From: Lentisphaerota bacterium
GTDB taxonomy: Bacteria; Verrucomicrobiota; Kiritimatiellia; JAAZAB01
Reading direction: 5' to 3'
Assembly: GCA_016199105.1 (NCBI GenBank)
Contig: JACQHI010000049.1
Coordinates: forward strand, 1 to 5,261
DNA length: 5,261 bases
In this document: in pieces, positions 1 to 5,261 of the stretch
How the letters are laid out: each line of letters begins with the position of its first letter
Numbering within the stretch: the first letter of the stretch is position 1
Made by a program: the position numbers and the translations under genes
Notes under the pieces: model-generated
The model's database searches: none
The model's input: only the letters and a program-made list of their open reading frames with translations
What the model was told of the DNA's origin: nothing

Positions 1-1407
1 GATGTCGAGCTGCTTCAAGACGCCCTCGATGAGCGCCATGTCCGCCTTGCTCGCCATGATCAGAAGGGAATTCGTCCGCTCGTCGGAGAATATTTTCACC
101 TCCGAAGACAACCGCCCGCTCACCGCCAGATCCCCGGAAGACGGCGCCGGCGCCGTCGTTTCCTTCTTGCCCGTATCCGGCATCGGAATGGGCGTGGGAA
201 TGGTCGGCGCCTTCCCCGCGCCCGGCGCGCTCCCTTTCGCCGAGCCGGACACGATATTATTCAGCACGCCGACGATGTCTTTGGCCGACGCGAATTCCAG
301 AGCAAACACCTTGATGCTGACGTCCGGATCCACCTGCTGGTCCAGGGCCTTGATGATGTTTTCGAGGACGGCGAACTGGTCGGGCCGCGTGATGATGATG
401 AGCGCGTTGGTCCGGTCATCCGCCACGATCTTCACGCGCCCGCGCACGATCCCCCGTTCCGTCGCCGAGGCGGAGATATCGGTCGCGGAAGACGGCGTGG
501 GGCTGGGCATGCCGGGCATGGTCGGCGCGGACGGCGTGGTGGGGCGGGGCGGCGTGAGTTGGCGCTGGAGAAACTTGGACTTGGAATCCTGGGCCTGGGC
601 ATCGGCGATGATGGCTTCCAGTTTGCCCTGGATTTCCGAGGCCTTCGCATAGACGATCGGGACGATCTTCATCTCTTCGCGCGACTCCACCGGCTGATCC
701 AGATACTCGAGCACCTCGAGCATCCGCTTGATGCTGAGCGTCGTGTCGGTGACCATGATGCAGTTGACCCGCTCCATGGGGATCACACTGCCGTACGCGT
801 GTTTCAGATTCCCGATCATGGCCTGCGCCTCGGCCACCTCGATGTGCTTCAACTCGATGATGCGGCTGACCAGATGGTCGGAATCCGAAAACTCCTTGTC
901 CGGCGCGCCCATTCCGGTGGCCATGCCCGCGGTCCGCGCCGTGGCGATCGGCACCACCTTGAGGAACTTGTCGCCCATCGGAACCAAGCCGATGCCGTTC
1001 ATGGCCAGCACGCCTTCGATGGCCAGCAGAGCCTCCTTGAGGGGAATCTTTTTGGGGCATTTGATCGTGATCTTCACCGTGGTCACGGCGGACGGATCCT
1101 TCATGAGGGCGAGGCCGGTCTTATCGCTGTAGTACTTCAGCATTTCGCTGGCCTCTATCTCCTCGTATTTGAGTCCGACCAGTTCCTCGCCGGGCGGCAC
1201 GACGTTCATCGGGGGCATGACGCCCGGCATGATGCCCGGTAGCATCGGCCCGGCGGGCGGGACCGGCTCCTGGACGTCCGCCGAGGATTCCTCCTCGTCT
1301 TCCTCCATCGCGTCGGCGGGTTCCTGGGCCGTCACCAACCGGCCGAAATCAAGGCCCCATGCCAGCAACGTCGCCAATAACAATCGGCTGACAAATCGGT
1401 CCATCAT
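1..1407 (-). CDS. gspD: Type II secretion/type IV pilus secretin (GspD/PilQ family), N-terminal part, 3' end outside window
   Basis: Outer-membrane secretin that forms the multimeric channel of a type II secretion or type IV pilus-like machine; 469 codons are visible and the frame is open at the left edge. Residues 1-27 look like a signal peptide (R4, R8, a Leu/Ala-rich core, cleavage near VTA27), with D20 and R23 making the core rather short. Residues 29-75 are acidic and then Pro/Met-rich. Next come an N0-like domain (about 76-153), N1 (180-238, ending EVLEYLDQP), N2 (246-356, with VKIVADDRTNALIIIT) and N3 (362-469, with VKIFSDERTNSLLIMAS). The paired V-K-I-x-x-D-x-RTN strands are the secretin short-domain hallmark. 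N2 and N3 each carry a long Pro/Ser/Thr/Gly-rich insert (about 277-318 and 387-432). The C-terminal beta-barrel domain is beyond the window. The ATGATG allows a start at 1407 or 1404. It is third in the gspL-gspM-gspD operon, 21 bp after gspM. GspD and PilQ cannot be separated with certainty from this part alone. Confidence 0.9.
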   Translation of the reverse strand, partial: MMDRFVSRLLLATLLAWGLDFGRLVTAQEPADAMEEDEEESSADVQEPVPPAGPMLPGIMPGVMPPMNVVPPGEELVGLKYEEIEASEMLKYYSDKTGLALMKDPSAVTTVKITIKCPKKIPLKEALLAIEGVLAMNGIGLVPMGDKFLKVVPIATARTAGMATGMGAPDKEFSDSDHLVSRIIELKHIEVAEAQAMIGNLKHAYGSVIPMERVNCIMVTDTTLSIKRMLEVLEYLDQPVESREEMKIVPIVYAKASEIQGKLEAIIADAQAQDSKSKFLQRQLTPPRPTTPSAPTMPGMPSPTPSSATDISASATERGIVRGRVKIVADDRTNALIIITRPDQFAVLENIIKALDQQVDPDVSIKVFALEFASAKDIVGVLNNIVSGSAKGSAPGAGKAPTIPTPIPMPDTGKKETTAPAPSSGDLAVSGRLSSEVKIFSDERTNSLLIMASKADMALIEGVLKQLDI

Positions 1408-1419
1408 GAATGGCGGTCT

Positions 1420-1423
1420 TCCT
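1420..1423 (-). promoter_or_regulatory. Weak ribosome binding site of the secretin gene
   Basis: An AGGA sequence (in the context CAGGAAGA) lies 12 nt before the ATG at 1407 and 15 nt before the alternative ATG at 1404. This is farther than the usual 5-9 nt. No better purine-rich site lies closer, so initiation may depend partly on ribosomes arriving from gspM, whose stop is 21 bp upstream. Confidence 0.35.
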
Positions 1424-1428
1424 GTTCT

Positions 1429-2082
1429 TTATTTCTCCGTCGCCAACGGATTGGCGGGTAACGGATCAGCCGGTTTCAGAAACCCCGTCGGACCGGCCGG
1501 TTTCGGAGGCGCCGGGGCATTCGTGCCGTCCGTGCCGGGCGGAACGGCGCCGCTTTCCTGCCGGATATACGCGCATTTCAAGACGAAATTGCCCTTCATC
1601 TTGCCCTTGCCCCCGGGCACGACGGAAATGGTCAACTCATCGATATCCATGGTAGCAGTTTGCTGGCCCAGCGCATAGAGAAAATTCACGATGGCGCTCA
1701 AATCCCCCTCCCACGTGCATTCGATGGCCAGATCGTACAGGTTCCCCTGCTGCTTCTTTTCCTTGTCCGGCCGGCGCTGGATCAGCGAGAGCGCGCTGTC
1801 TTTGGAAACCTGCTCCAGGATTTTCAGGTAATCGGCCGTCACGTCCCGATGCATCGGATACGACAACAGCTTGGCCCGCAACTTCTCCATGCGCGAGTCC
1901 CAGTCCGGCTTCTGGGCAATGCTCAGCTCCAACAGCTTGATCTGCTGTTCCAGCGCCCCCTGCTTGTCCGACAATTCCTTCCACGTCTTGACGCGCGGTT
2001 CGACCACCCAATAGGTCAGCCCCAGCAGGATCACCACGCCCGATACCCAGCCCAGCAGGAGTTCGCGGGACGACAACTTCAT
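1429..2082 (-). CDS. gspM: GspM/PilO-like inner-membrane assembly platform protein
   Basis: Bitopic inner-membrane protein of the secretion platform, 217 residues, expected to pair with GspL through periplasmic ferredoxin-like domains. What is visible: a short cytoplasmic start (MKLSSRE), one membrane segment (about 9-27), a coiled-coil-prone stretch (about 31-56) and a compact alpha/beta domain (about 83-174). A Pro/Ala-rich tail (176-217) follows. This layout (TM, coiled coil, ferredoxin-like fold) is that of GspM and PilO; sequence identity in these families is low, so the call rests on layout and position. The ATG overlaps the gspL stop (ATGA) and has a strong GGAGG site 7 nt upstream, which fixes the start. 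The proline-rich tail is not typical of GspM; it could extend toward the secretin, perhaps standing in for the missing GspC/PilP, which is inference. Confidence 0.82.
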   Translation of the reverse strand: MKLSSRELLLGWVSGVVILLGLTYWVVEPRVKTWKELSDKQGALEQQIKLLELSIAQKPDWDSRMEKLRAKLLSYPMHRDVTADYLKILEQVSKDSALSLIQRRPDKEKKQQGNLYDLAIECTWEGDLSAIVNFLYALGQQTATMDIDELTISVVPGGKGKMKGNFVLKCAYIRQESGAVPPGTDGTNAPAPPKPAGPTGFLKPADPLPANPLATEK

Positions 2083-3491
2083 TTTTTGGCCTCCCCGATC
2101 TTGCAGGTCATGGTGAACGTCTGGGCCGTGACATCCCTCCTCTTGTTCGGCTGGATGCTGCCCATTTCCACGCCTTTGAACAGCGACGATTTGTCGAGGG
2201 CCAGTTTGAAATCGTAAATCGGATTCACGCTCAGGGCTTCGCCGCGCAAGACCACCTGCTTGTTCTTCTTGTGCTGGAACGAGGTCAGGTCCACGTCCTT
2301 CGGGATCAGGTCGCTCACTTCCCGCAAATACTCCAGCGCCGTTTCCTGGCGATTGAGGTACTGTTCGAGCGCCTTCACCCGTTCGCGGAGCTGGCGCATG
2401 TCGTCATCGGGTTTCTGAAGCGAAGTCGCGCGCGCCTCCAGCCGGGCCACCCGCTTGACCTTCAACCCGTAACCGGCGGCGAACACGAGCGTCCCGGCGA
2501 GCCAGACGCCCAGAAACCACGCGCTGGCGGCCATCAGGCGGCGGCGGAGCGTCTTGGAAGACGAGGTCAGCCGCCAGGAGTCCGGCACGAAATCCAGCAC
2601 GCCGGGCGGAGCCCCGTCCCTCTCCCCGCTTTTCCCGGCCGCCATCGAACGCCGGGCAATGCCCTCGCACAAGGCCGGCAGACTGTCGAGCAGTTTGACC
2701 CGGATCGGACACGAAAATTCACACCCGAGACAGGTCTGCCAGGCCTCCGTTTTCTCGTCCCGACACCAGATATCCACCGCCGCCATCGGCGCCGGGCCCT
2801 GTTCAAGATCCACCGACAGCATCAACGACGCCAGCTCCTTGACCGCCTCCGCGGCGACCGCCTCTTCGCCCGGGTCCTCCCCCGTATGCAGCGGTTTGAA
2901 GGACAACGGAACGCCGTGTTGAACCAGGATCGCCAGAACGCTTCCCTGGTCGAAAATCAGAATCCACTGCCGATCCCGCGGGACGATTTCCTGTTTGTCG
3001 GACAGCAGGCGCCACCAGGCCATCGCCTCGGCGTCCAGCCGGTGCAGCCCCAGACCGGCCTTGAAGAACAGCAAGCCGAGTTTCTCCACGCGCTCCTTCT
3101 GCATGGCCGCCATGAAGACGAGGCTGGACGTGTCGCCCTTGCGGAGAATCTCGTGCGAGACCGACATCGTATCGACGGGAAACGGAGAGACCTTGTCCAT
3201 CTGGAGTTCGATCATGCCGCGGATTTCGGAGGGGTCCGTCGAAGGCAATTCCACGACGCGCATGAGCAGTTGGTCCGAGGACACGCCCAGCGCGATGTTG
3301 CCCTTCAGATCCGCGCACCGATGCCGGATATGCGCCGCCGTCAGCTCGCTCTGTTCGAGGGGATCCCCCTCCGCGTCCAGCACCACGCGGGAACCGCCCA
3401 GCACCTCGGCGCCGCCCTTCCCCGGCCGCAGGCGGGTCCATTCCAGAACGCTCCCCTTGAACGTCATGCCTGTGATGATGAGCCGTTTCAT
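2079..3491 (-). CDS. gspL: GspL-like platform protein (PilM-type cytoplasmic domain plus PilN-type periplasmic domain)
   Basis: Inner-membrane protein expected to link the cytoplasmic assembly ATPase (GspE type) to the periplasmic GspM/secretin part. From the ATG at 3491 it has 470 residues. Residues 1-290 resemble the actin-like PilM/GspL cytoplasmic fold, with a typical early strand-helix stretch MRVVELPSTDPSEIRGMIEL (77-96) and a later strand WILIFDQGS (176-184). LDFVPDSWR (299-307) sits where PilN proteins carry their 'NLLP' motif. One membrane segment follows (about 319-342), then a charged coiled coil (343-395) and a small alpha/beta domain (about 396-468). An in-frame ATG at 3566 would add 25 residues, but it has no ribosome site and would put a good promoter (3501-3529) inside the coding region, so 3491 is preferred. 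It is first in the operon and overlaps gspM by 4 bp. Cysteines at 243, 254, 257 and 261 are an oddity. The family call is firm; the symbol is by analogy. Confidence 0.85.
   Translation of the reverse strand: MKRLIITGMTFKGSVLEWTRLRPGKGGAEVLGGSRVVLDAEGDPLEQSELTAAHIRHRCADLKGNIALGVSSDQLLMRVVELPSTDPSEIRGMIELQMDKVSPFPVDTMSVSHEILRKGDTSSLVFMAAMQKERVEKLGLLFFKAGLGLHRLDAEAMAWWRLLSDKQEIVPRDRQWILIFDQGSVLAILVQHGVPLSFKPLHTGEDPGEEAVAAEAVKELASLMLSVDLEQGPAPMAAVDIWCRDEKTEAWQTCLGCEFSCPIRVKLLDSLPALCEGIARRSMAAGKSGERDGAPPGVLDFVPDSWRLTSSSKTLRRRLMAASAWFLGVWLAGTLVFAAGYGLKVKRVARLEARATSLQKPDDDMRQLRERVKALEQYLNRQETALEYLREVSDLIPKDVDLTSFQHKKNKQVVLRGEALSVNPIYDFKLALDKSSLFKGVEMGSIQPNKRRDVTAQTFTMTCKIGEAKK
2090..2094 (-). promoter_or_regulatory. 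Strong ribosome binding site of gspM inside the end of gspL
   Basis: GGAGG on the minus strand lies 7 nt before the gspM ATG at 2082, within the last codons of gspL. Together with the 4-bp ATGA overlap it indicates independent, efficient initiation plus translational coupling, which would keep GspL and GspM in balanced amounts. Confidence 0.75.
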
Positions 3492-3500
3492 AAAACCCGC

Positions 3501-3529
3501 ATTCTTGTGGATTTGCCCCGGAAAGTCAA
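3501..3529 (-). promoter_or_regulatory. Candidate sigma70-like promoter of the gspL-gspM-gspD operon
   Basis: On the minus strand TTGACT (3529-3524, five of six matches to TTGACA) is followed after exactly 17 bp by AAGAAT (3506-3501, four of six matches to TATAAT). Transcription would begin near 3494, about three bases before the gspL ATG at 3491, and no Shine-Dalgarno site lies at the normal spacing. The operon may therefore be read from a nearly leaderless mRNA. The hexamers are seen directly; their use is inferred. Confidence 0.5.
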
Positions 3530-3576
3530 CGCAAGGCGGCGATTCGCATTCTGCTTGTCCCGCCATTCAGGCAGAC

Positions 3577-3637
3577 CTTAATCTTTGCCCTCATCTTTAC
3601 CCTTAATCTTTTCCATCTTCTTAATCTTCTTGTCATC
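3577..3637. repeat. Degenerate 12-13 bp tandem repeat, pyrimidine-rich on the plus strand
   Basis: CTTAATCTT occurs at 3577-3585, 3602-3610 and 3620-3628, with related copies CTCATCTTT (3590-3598) and CCATCTTC (3614-3621). The first units read as a 12-13 bp period: CTTAATCTTTGCC, CTCATCTTTACC, CTTAATCTTTTCC. On the minus strand the tract is almost all purine (AAGATTAAG type). It lies between the two divergent genes, upstream of both promoter candidates. It is clearly lower in G+C than its surroundings. Read on the minus strand in one frame it would encode Lys/Ile/Asp-rich residues, but I see no real gene there. Its role is unknown. Confidence 0.7.
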
Positions 3638-3656
3638 CAGGGGCCGTCGCCATACT
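3630..3656 (+). promoter_or_regulatory. Weak candidate promoter of the amidohydrolase gene
   Basis: TTGTCA (3630-3635) is followed after 15 bp by CATACT (3651-3656), or after 17 bp by the poorer TACTCT (3653-3658). Either would start transcription shortly before the ribosome site at 3671. The -35 match is good, but the -10 match or the spacing is not, so this is only a candidate. Confidence 0.22.
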
Positions 3657-3670
3657 CTGGCCCGAAGAAC

Positions 3671-3676
3671 AAGGGG
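3671..3676 (+). promoter_or_regulatory. Ribosome binding site of the amidohydrolase gene
   Basis: AAGGGG sits 6 nt before the ATG at 3683. It supports that start over later in-frame codons, even though it gives the signal peptide a long, 20-residue charged leader. Confidence 0.6.
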
Positions 3677-3682
3677 ATTGCC

Positions 3683-4789
3683 ATGCCGTTTCATGGAACA
3701 AACGTTGAATCCCGATCCCATCGTCGCGTGTTCGTTCGCCGCTGGGCATGCCTGGTGTGGCTGGCCGCCGGGATGCTCATCCCGGCCGCATACGCGCAGA
3801 CGCCGGCGCCCGCGCAATGGATCGACGTCCACCTCCACCTGATCGGGGGACGCGGGCAGGATTACGCCGGCGCCGCCGACACCGCGATCCGCGAGATGGA
3901 TCGCTTCGGGATCGCAACGGCGATCGTGCTGCCGCCGCCGCAGATCGATCGGCAGCCGGTGTACGACGCCTCCTCCTTCACCGGCGCGTTGCGTCGCCAT
4001 CGCGGCCGGTTCGCCTGGCTTGGCGGCGGCGGCACGCTGAATTCCACGATCCACCGCTATGCGGACCCGGCGAAGATCACGGACGCGGTGAAGCGGGACT
4101 TTGCCGCCGCGGCGGACAAGATCATCGACGACGGCGCCGCCGGTTTCGGTGAGATGGCGTCGCTGCACATCTCCGCCGCCGAGGGGCATCCTTACGAATT
4201 CGTGCCCGCCGACCATCCGCTGTTTCTTGTGCTGGCCGATGTGGCGGCCCGGCGCGACGTGCCGATCGATCTGCACATGGACGCCGTGGACGGCGGAATG
4301 CCGACGCCGACCCGCTTCGCGAAGTCGTCCAATCCGCCGCAACTGGCGGACACGATGAGGGGTCTGGCGCGCCTGCTGGCCTATAACCCGAAGGCCAAGA
4401 TCGTCTGGGCCCATGGCGGCTCGGATCCGCTCGGCGCCATGACGCCGGCCGCCATCGGCCGCCTGATGGAGGCGCACTCCAATCTGTACGTCAGCCTGCG
4501 GATCGTGGGGGCGCAGGCGCCCATGACGAACAAGGCGCTCTCCGGCGGGGGGCTCGATCCCGATTGGAAGGAGTTGCTGAGCCGGCATCCCGACCGTTTC
4601 ATGATCGGAACGGACTCCTTCATGGTCTCCGCTTCCGTGCGCGGCGGCGGGCCGGGCGTGACCTTTGCCCAAAAAAACACGCCGACGCTTCAGGCGACGG
4701 TTCACTTCCTCTCGCTGCTGCCGCCGGACGTGGCGGCCAGGCTTGTCCGCGAGAATGCAATGCGCATCTACAAGCTGCCGCCGAAGTGA
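3683..4789 (+). CDS. Exported amidohydrolase-2 family metal-dependent hydrolase
   Basis: Predicted TIM-barrel metal-dependent hydrolase of the amidohydrolase 2 group (COG2159 type), 368 residues; the substrate cannot be told from sequence. The first 38 residues read as a signal peptide: an Arg-rich start (RRVFVRR, 14-20), a hydrophobic core (about 21-33) and a likely cut after AYA38. The mature protein would act in the periplasm. Expected metal ligands are in order: the HxH of DVHLH (H50, H52), H198 in DLHMD, H244 in WAHGG and D311 in GTDSF; E157 in GFGEM may also contribute. C-terminal NAMRIYKL is the usual closing motif of this family ('N..R.Y.L'). Family relatives include decarboxylases such as those acting on aromatic acids, and lactone hydrolases; I would not choose between them. 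It starts 191 bp from the divergent gspL and its stop overlaps the next gene's GTG, so the two are probably one transcript. Confidence 0.88.
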   Translation: MPFHGTNVESRSHRRVFVRRWACLVWLAAGMLIPAAYAQTPAPAQWIDVHLHLIGGRGQDYAGAADTAIREMDRFGIATAIVLPPPQIDRQPVYDASSFTGALRRHRGRFAWLGGGGTLNSTIHRYADPAKITDAVKRDFAAAADKIIDDGAAGFGEMASLHISAAEGHPYEFVPADHPLFLVLADVAARRDVPIDLHMDAVDGGMPTPTRFAKSSNPPQLADTMRGLARLLAYNPKAKIVWAHGGSDPLGAMTPAAIGRLMEAHSNLYVSLRIVGAQAPMTNKALSGGGLDPDWKELLSRHPDRFMIGTDSFMVSASVRGGGPGVTFAQKNTPTLQATVHFLSLLPPDVAARLVRENAMRIYKLPPK

Positions 4790-5067
4790 ACGCCCGCTTG
4801 ACACCTCCGAATCCCTGCCCCGTATGCGGCGCCGCGGTTCCCGCTTCGGCGCTCGCCTGCCCCGAGTGCGGGGCGGACCATGAAACCGGCTGGAACGGGG
4901 ACAAAACCGTTTATGACGGGCTTGACTTGCCGGACGGGGAATTCGATTACGACGATTTCGTGAACCGGGAATTCGGAGACCCCAGGAAAACGGGGCGCGG
5001 ACGGATGTGGGCATGGCTCGTCGCCTTGGTTCTCGCCGGACTTGTCCTGTTCATTCTTTTAACCTGA
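4786..5067 (+). CDS. Small double zinc-ribbon protein with C-terminal membrane anchor
   Basis: A 93-residue protein of unknown function. It has two cysteine knuckles, CPVC (11-14) and CPEC (25-28), each followed by Gly-Ala, which form a zinc-ribbon pair. Then comes an acidic, aromatic stretch with YDGLDLPDGEFDYDDF (43-58) and REFGDP (61-66), a basic patch (RKTGRGR, 67-73) and one membrane segment (about 74-92) ending the chain. The basic patch before the membrane segment predicts a cytoplasmic zinc ribbon with the tail in the inner membrane. No ATG fits; the GTG at 4786 overlaps the amidohydrolase stop (GTGA), giving translational coupling. I recall similar small zinc-ribbon proteins with a 'YDGLDLP...FDYDDF...EFG' core in PVC-group genomes, with no function assigned; that recall is unverified. 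A TTG at 4798 is an alternative start. Confidence 0.75.
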   Translation: MNARLTPPNPCPVCGAAVPASALACPECGADHETGWNGDKTVYDGLDLPDGEFDYDDFVNREFGDPRKTGRGRMWAWLVALVLAGLVLFILLT

Positions 5068-5159
5068 AAGGCGCCGTCGAAATTCCGGCTGAACTCCTCC
5101 GGCGCTCAAAAGCCGGCGATTAACCCAGCCGGGAACTCAAATAGAATGGCCTTTCGTTT
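5068..5159. other. Non-coding spacer after the zinc-ribbon gene
   Basis: No gene and no clear intrinsic terminator are seen. There are short GC-rich complementary words (CCGGCT at 5085-5090 with AGCCGG at 5111-5116 or 5127-5132, and GCGCCG at 5071-5076 with CGGCGC at 5100-5105), but the stems are short, compete with each other and have no following T-run. Confidence 0.4.
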
Positions 5160-5244
5160 TGGTAGGGCGGTTTCGCCGAAACCGCCGTTCACGGTGAATC
5201 GCTCACGATGTTACCGCGGCGCGCTGGGCCAGCACGCCCTACCA
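5160..5244. repeat. 85-bp palindromic element with terminal inverted repeats and three internal hairpins
   Basis: The ends are perfect 10-bp inverted repeats, TGGTAGGGCG (5160-5169) and CGCCCTACCA (5235-5244). Inside, from left to right, are three foldbacks. The first is a perfect 21-base palindrome with 10-bp arms (5166-5175 with 5177-5186). The second is a stem of nine Watson-Crick pairs and one G-T pair with a one-base bulge and a CTCA loop (5192-5201 with 5206-5216). The third has 10-bp arms with one mismatch (5218-5227 with 5229-5238). The whole can be drawn as a cloverleaf. It follows the zinc-ribbon gene by 92 bp. There is no T-run, so it is not a standard terminator. A REP- or MITE-like dispersed repeat is the most likely reading; no transposase is present here. 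Confidence 0.8.
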
Positions 5245-5261
5245 TTCAAATTGCATCTACC

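Noticed and set aside
2..652. Plus-strand open frame of 216 codons opposite the secretin
   Set aside because: Antisense shadow; the minus strand has clear N2/N3 secretin motifs across the same bases.
3498..3552. Direct repeat of CGCATTCT at 3498-3505 and 3545-3552 upstream of gspL
   Set aside because: One 8-base repeat in about 190 bp is not unusual, and one copy overlaps the -10 candidate without adding symmetry or regular spacing.
3492..3566. 25-residue N-terminal extension of GspL from the ATG at 3566
   Set aside because: No ribosome site, composition unlike the rest of the protein, and it would cover the promoter candidate. GspL/PilM proteins typically begin directly with the first beta strand, as at MKRLIITG.
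2271..3581. Long open frame (436 codons) on the plus strand opposite gspL
   Set aside because: It is antisense to a well-supported gene. Its product is rich in Arg/His/Gln/Pro with no recognisable domain, as expected from the mirrored third-codon bias of a GC-rich gene.
3577..3637. The short repeats as a CRISPR array
   Set aside because: Units are 12-13 bp, degenerate and without unique spacers, and no cas gene is present.
3578..5014. Long open frame (478 codons) on the minus strand opposite the amidohydrolase and zinc-ribbon genes
   Set aside because: Arg/His/Gly-rich antisense shadow that also crosses the repeat tract and two convincing genes. Its Lys/Ile-rich end is just the repeat tract translated.
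5066..5155. 7-bp inverted repeat GAAAGGC/GCCTTTC around the spacer after the zinc-ribbon gene
   Set aside because: Arms this short, 76 bases apart, are likely by chance in such a region, and no T-run suggests a terminator.
5160..5244. The cloverleaf-shaped element as a tRNA or tRNA-like gene, because its end reads CTACCA
   Set aside because: The arm lengths and loops do not fit, and there is no TTCGA T-loop, no D-loop GG pair and no 7-base anticodon loop.

Overview
The window is a high-GC bacterial segment (about 60% G+C by eye) from a Gram-negative, diderm organism. The evidence is a secretin, an inner-membrane secretion assembly platform and an exported enzyme with a signal peptide. The protein character (a GspL/GspM/secretin set like those of the PVC superphylum, plus a small zinc-ribbon protein with a C-terminal membrane anchor) and the style of the intergenic repeats suggest Kiritimatiellota, Lentisphaerota, Verrucomicrobiota or Hydrogenedentota. 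This is recall and inference; there is no rRNA or other marker gene here to settle it.

Left part (1-3491, minus strand): a tightly packed three-gene operon read right to left. It encodes a GspL-like protein (PilM-like cytoplasmic domain, membrane segment, PilN-like periplasmic domain), then a GspM/PilO-like protein overlapping it by 4 bp, then, 21 bp later, a type II secretion/type IV pilus secretin that runs off the left edge. Only its signal peptide and N0-N3 periplasmic domains are present; the membrane-pore domain lies outside the window. GspL and GspM would form the inner-membrane platform that recruits the assembly ATPase, and the secretin forms the outer-membrane channel. The order L-M-D mirrors pilM-N-O-(P)-Q, with M and N fused and no PilP/GspC gene.

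Middle (3492-3682): a 191-bp divergent intergenic region. It holds a good sigma70-like promoter for the secretion operon, placed so close to the gspL start that the transcript would be nearly leaderless. It also holds a degenerate 12-13 bp pyrimidine-rich tandem repeat, and a ribosome site with a weak candidate promoter for the rightward genes.

Right part (3683-5067, plus strand): a two-gene unit. The first gene encodes an exported amidohydrolase-2 family metal-dependent hydrolase with all expected metal ligands. The second, starting at a GTG that overlaps the stop of the first, encodes a 93-residue double zinc-ribbon protein with an acidic middle and a C-terminal membrane anchor.

Right edge (5068-5261): non-coding. 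After about 90 bp with no clear signal comes an 85-bp element bounded by perfect 10-bp inverted repeats and able to fold into three internal hairpins, a cloverleaf-like layout. It is the most striking non-genic structure in the window and probably a dispersed palindromic repeat. I saw no CRISPR array, tRNA, rRNA, transposase or phage gene.
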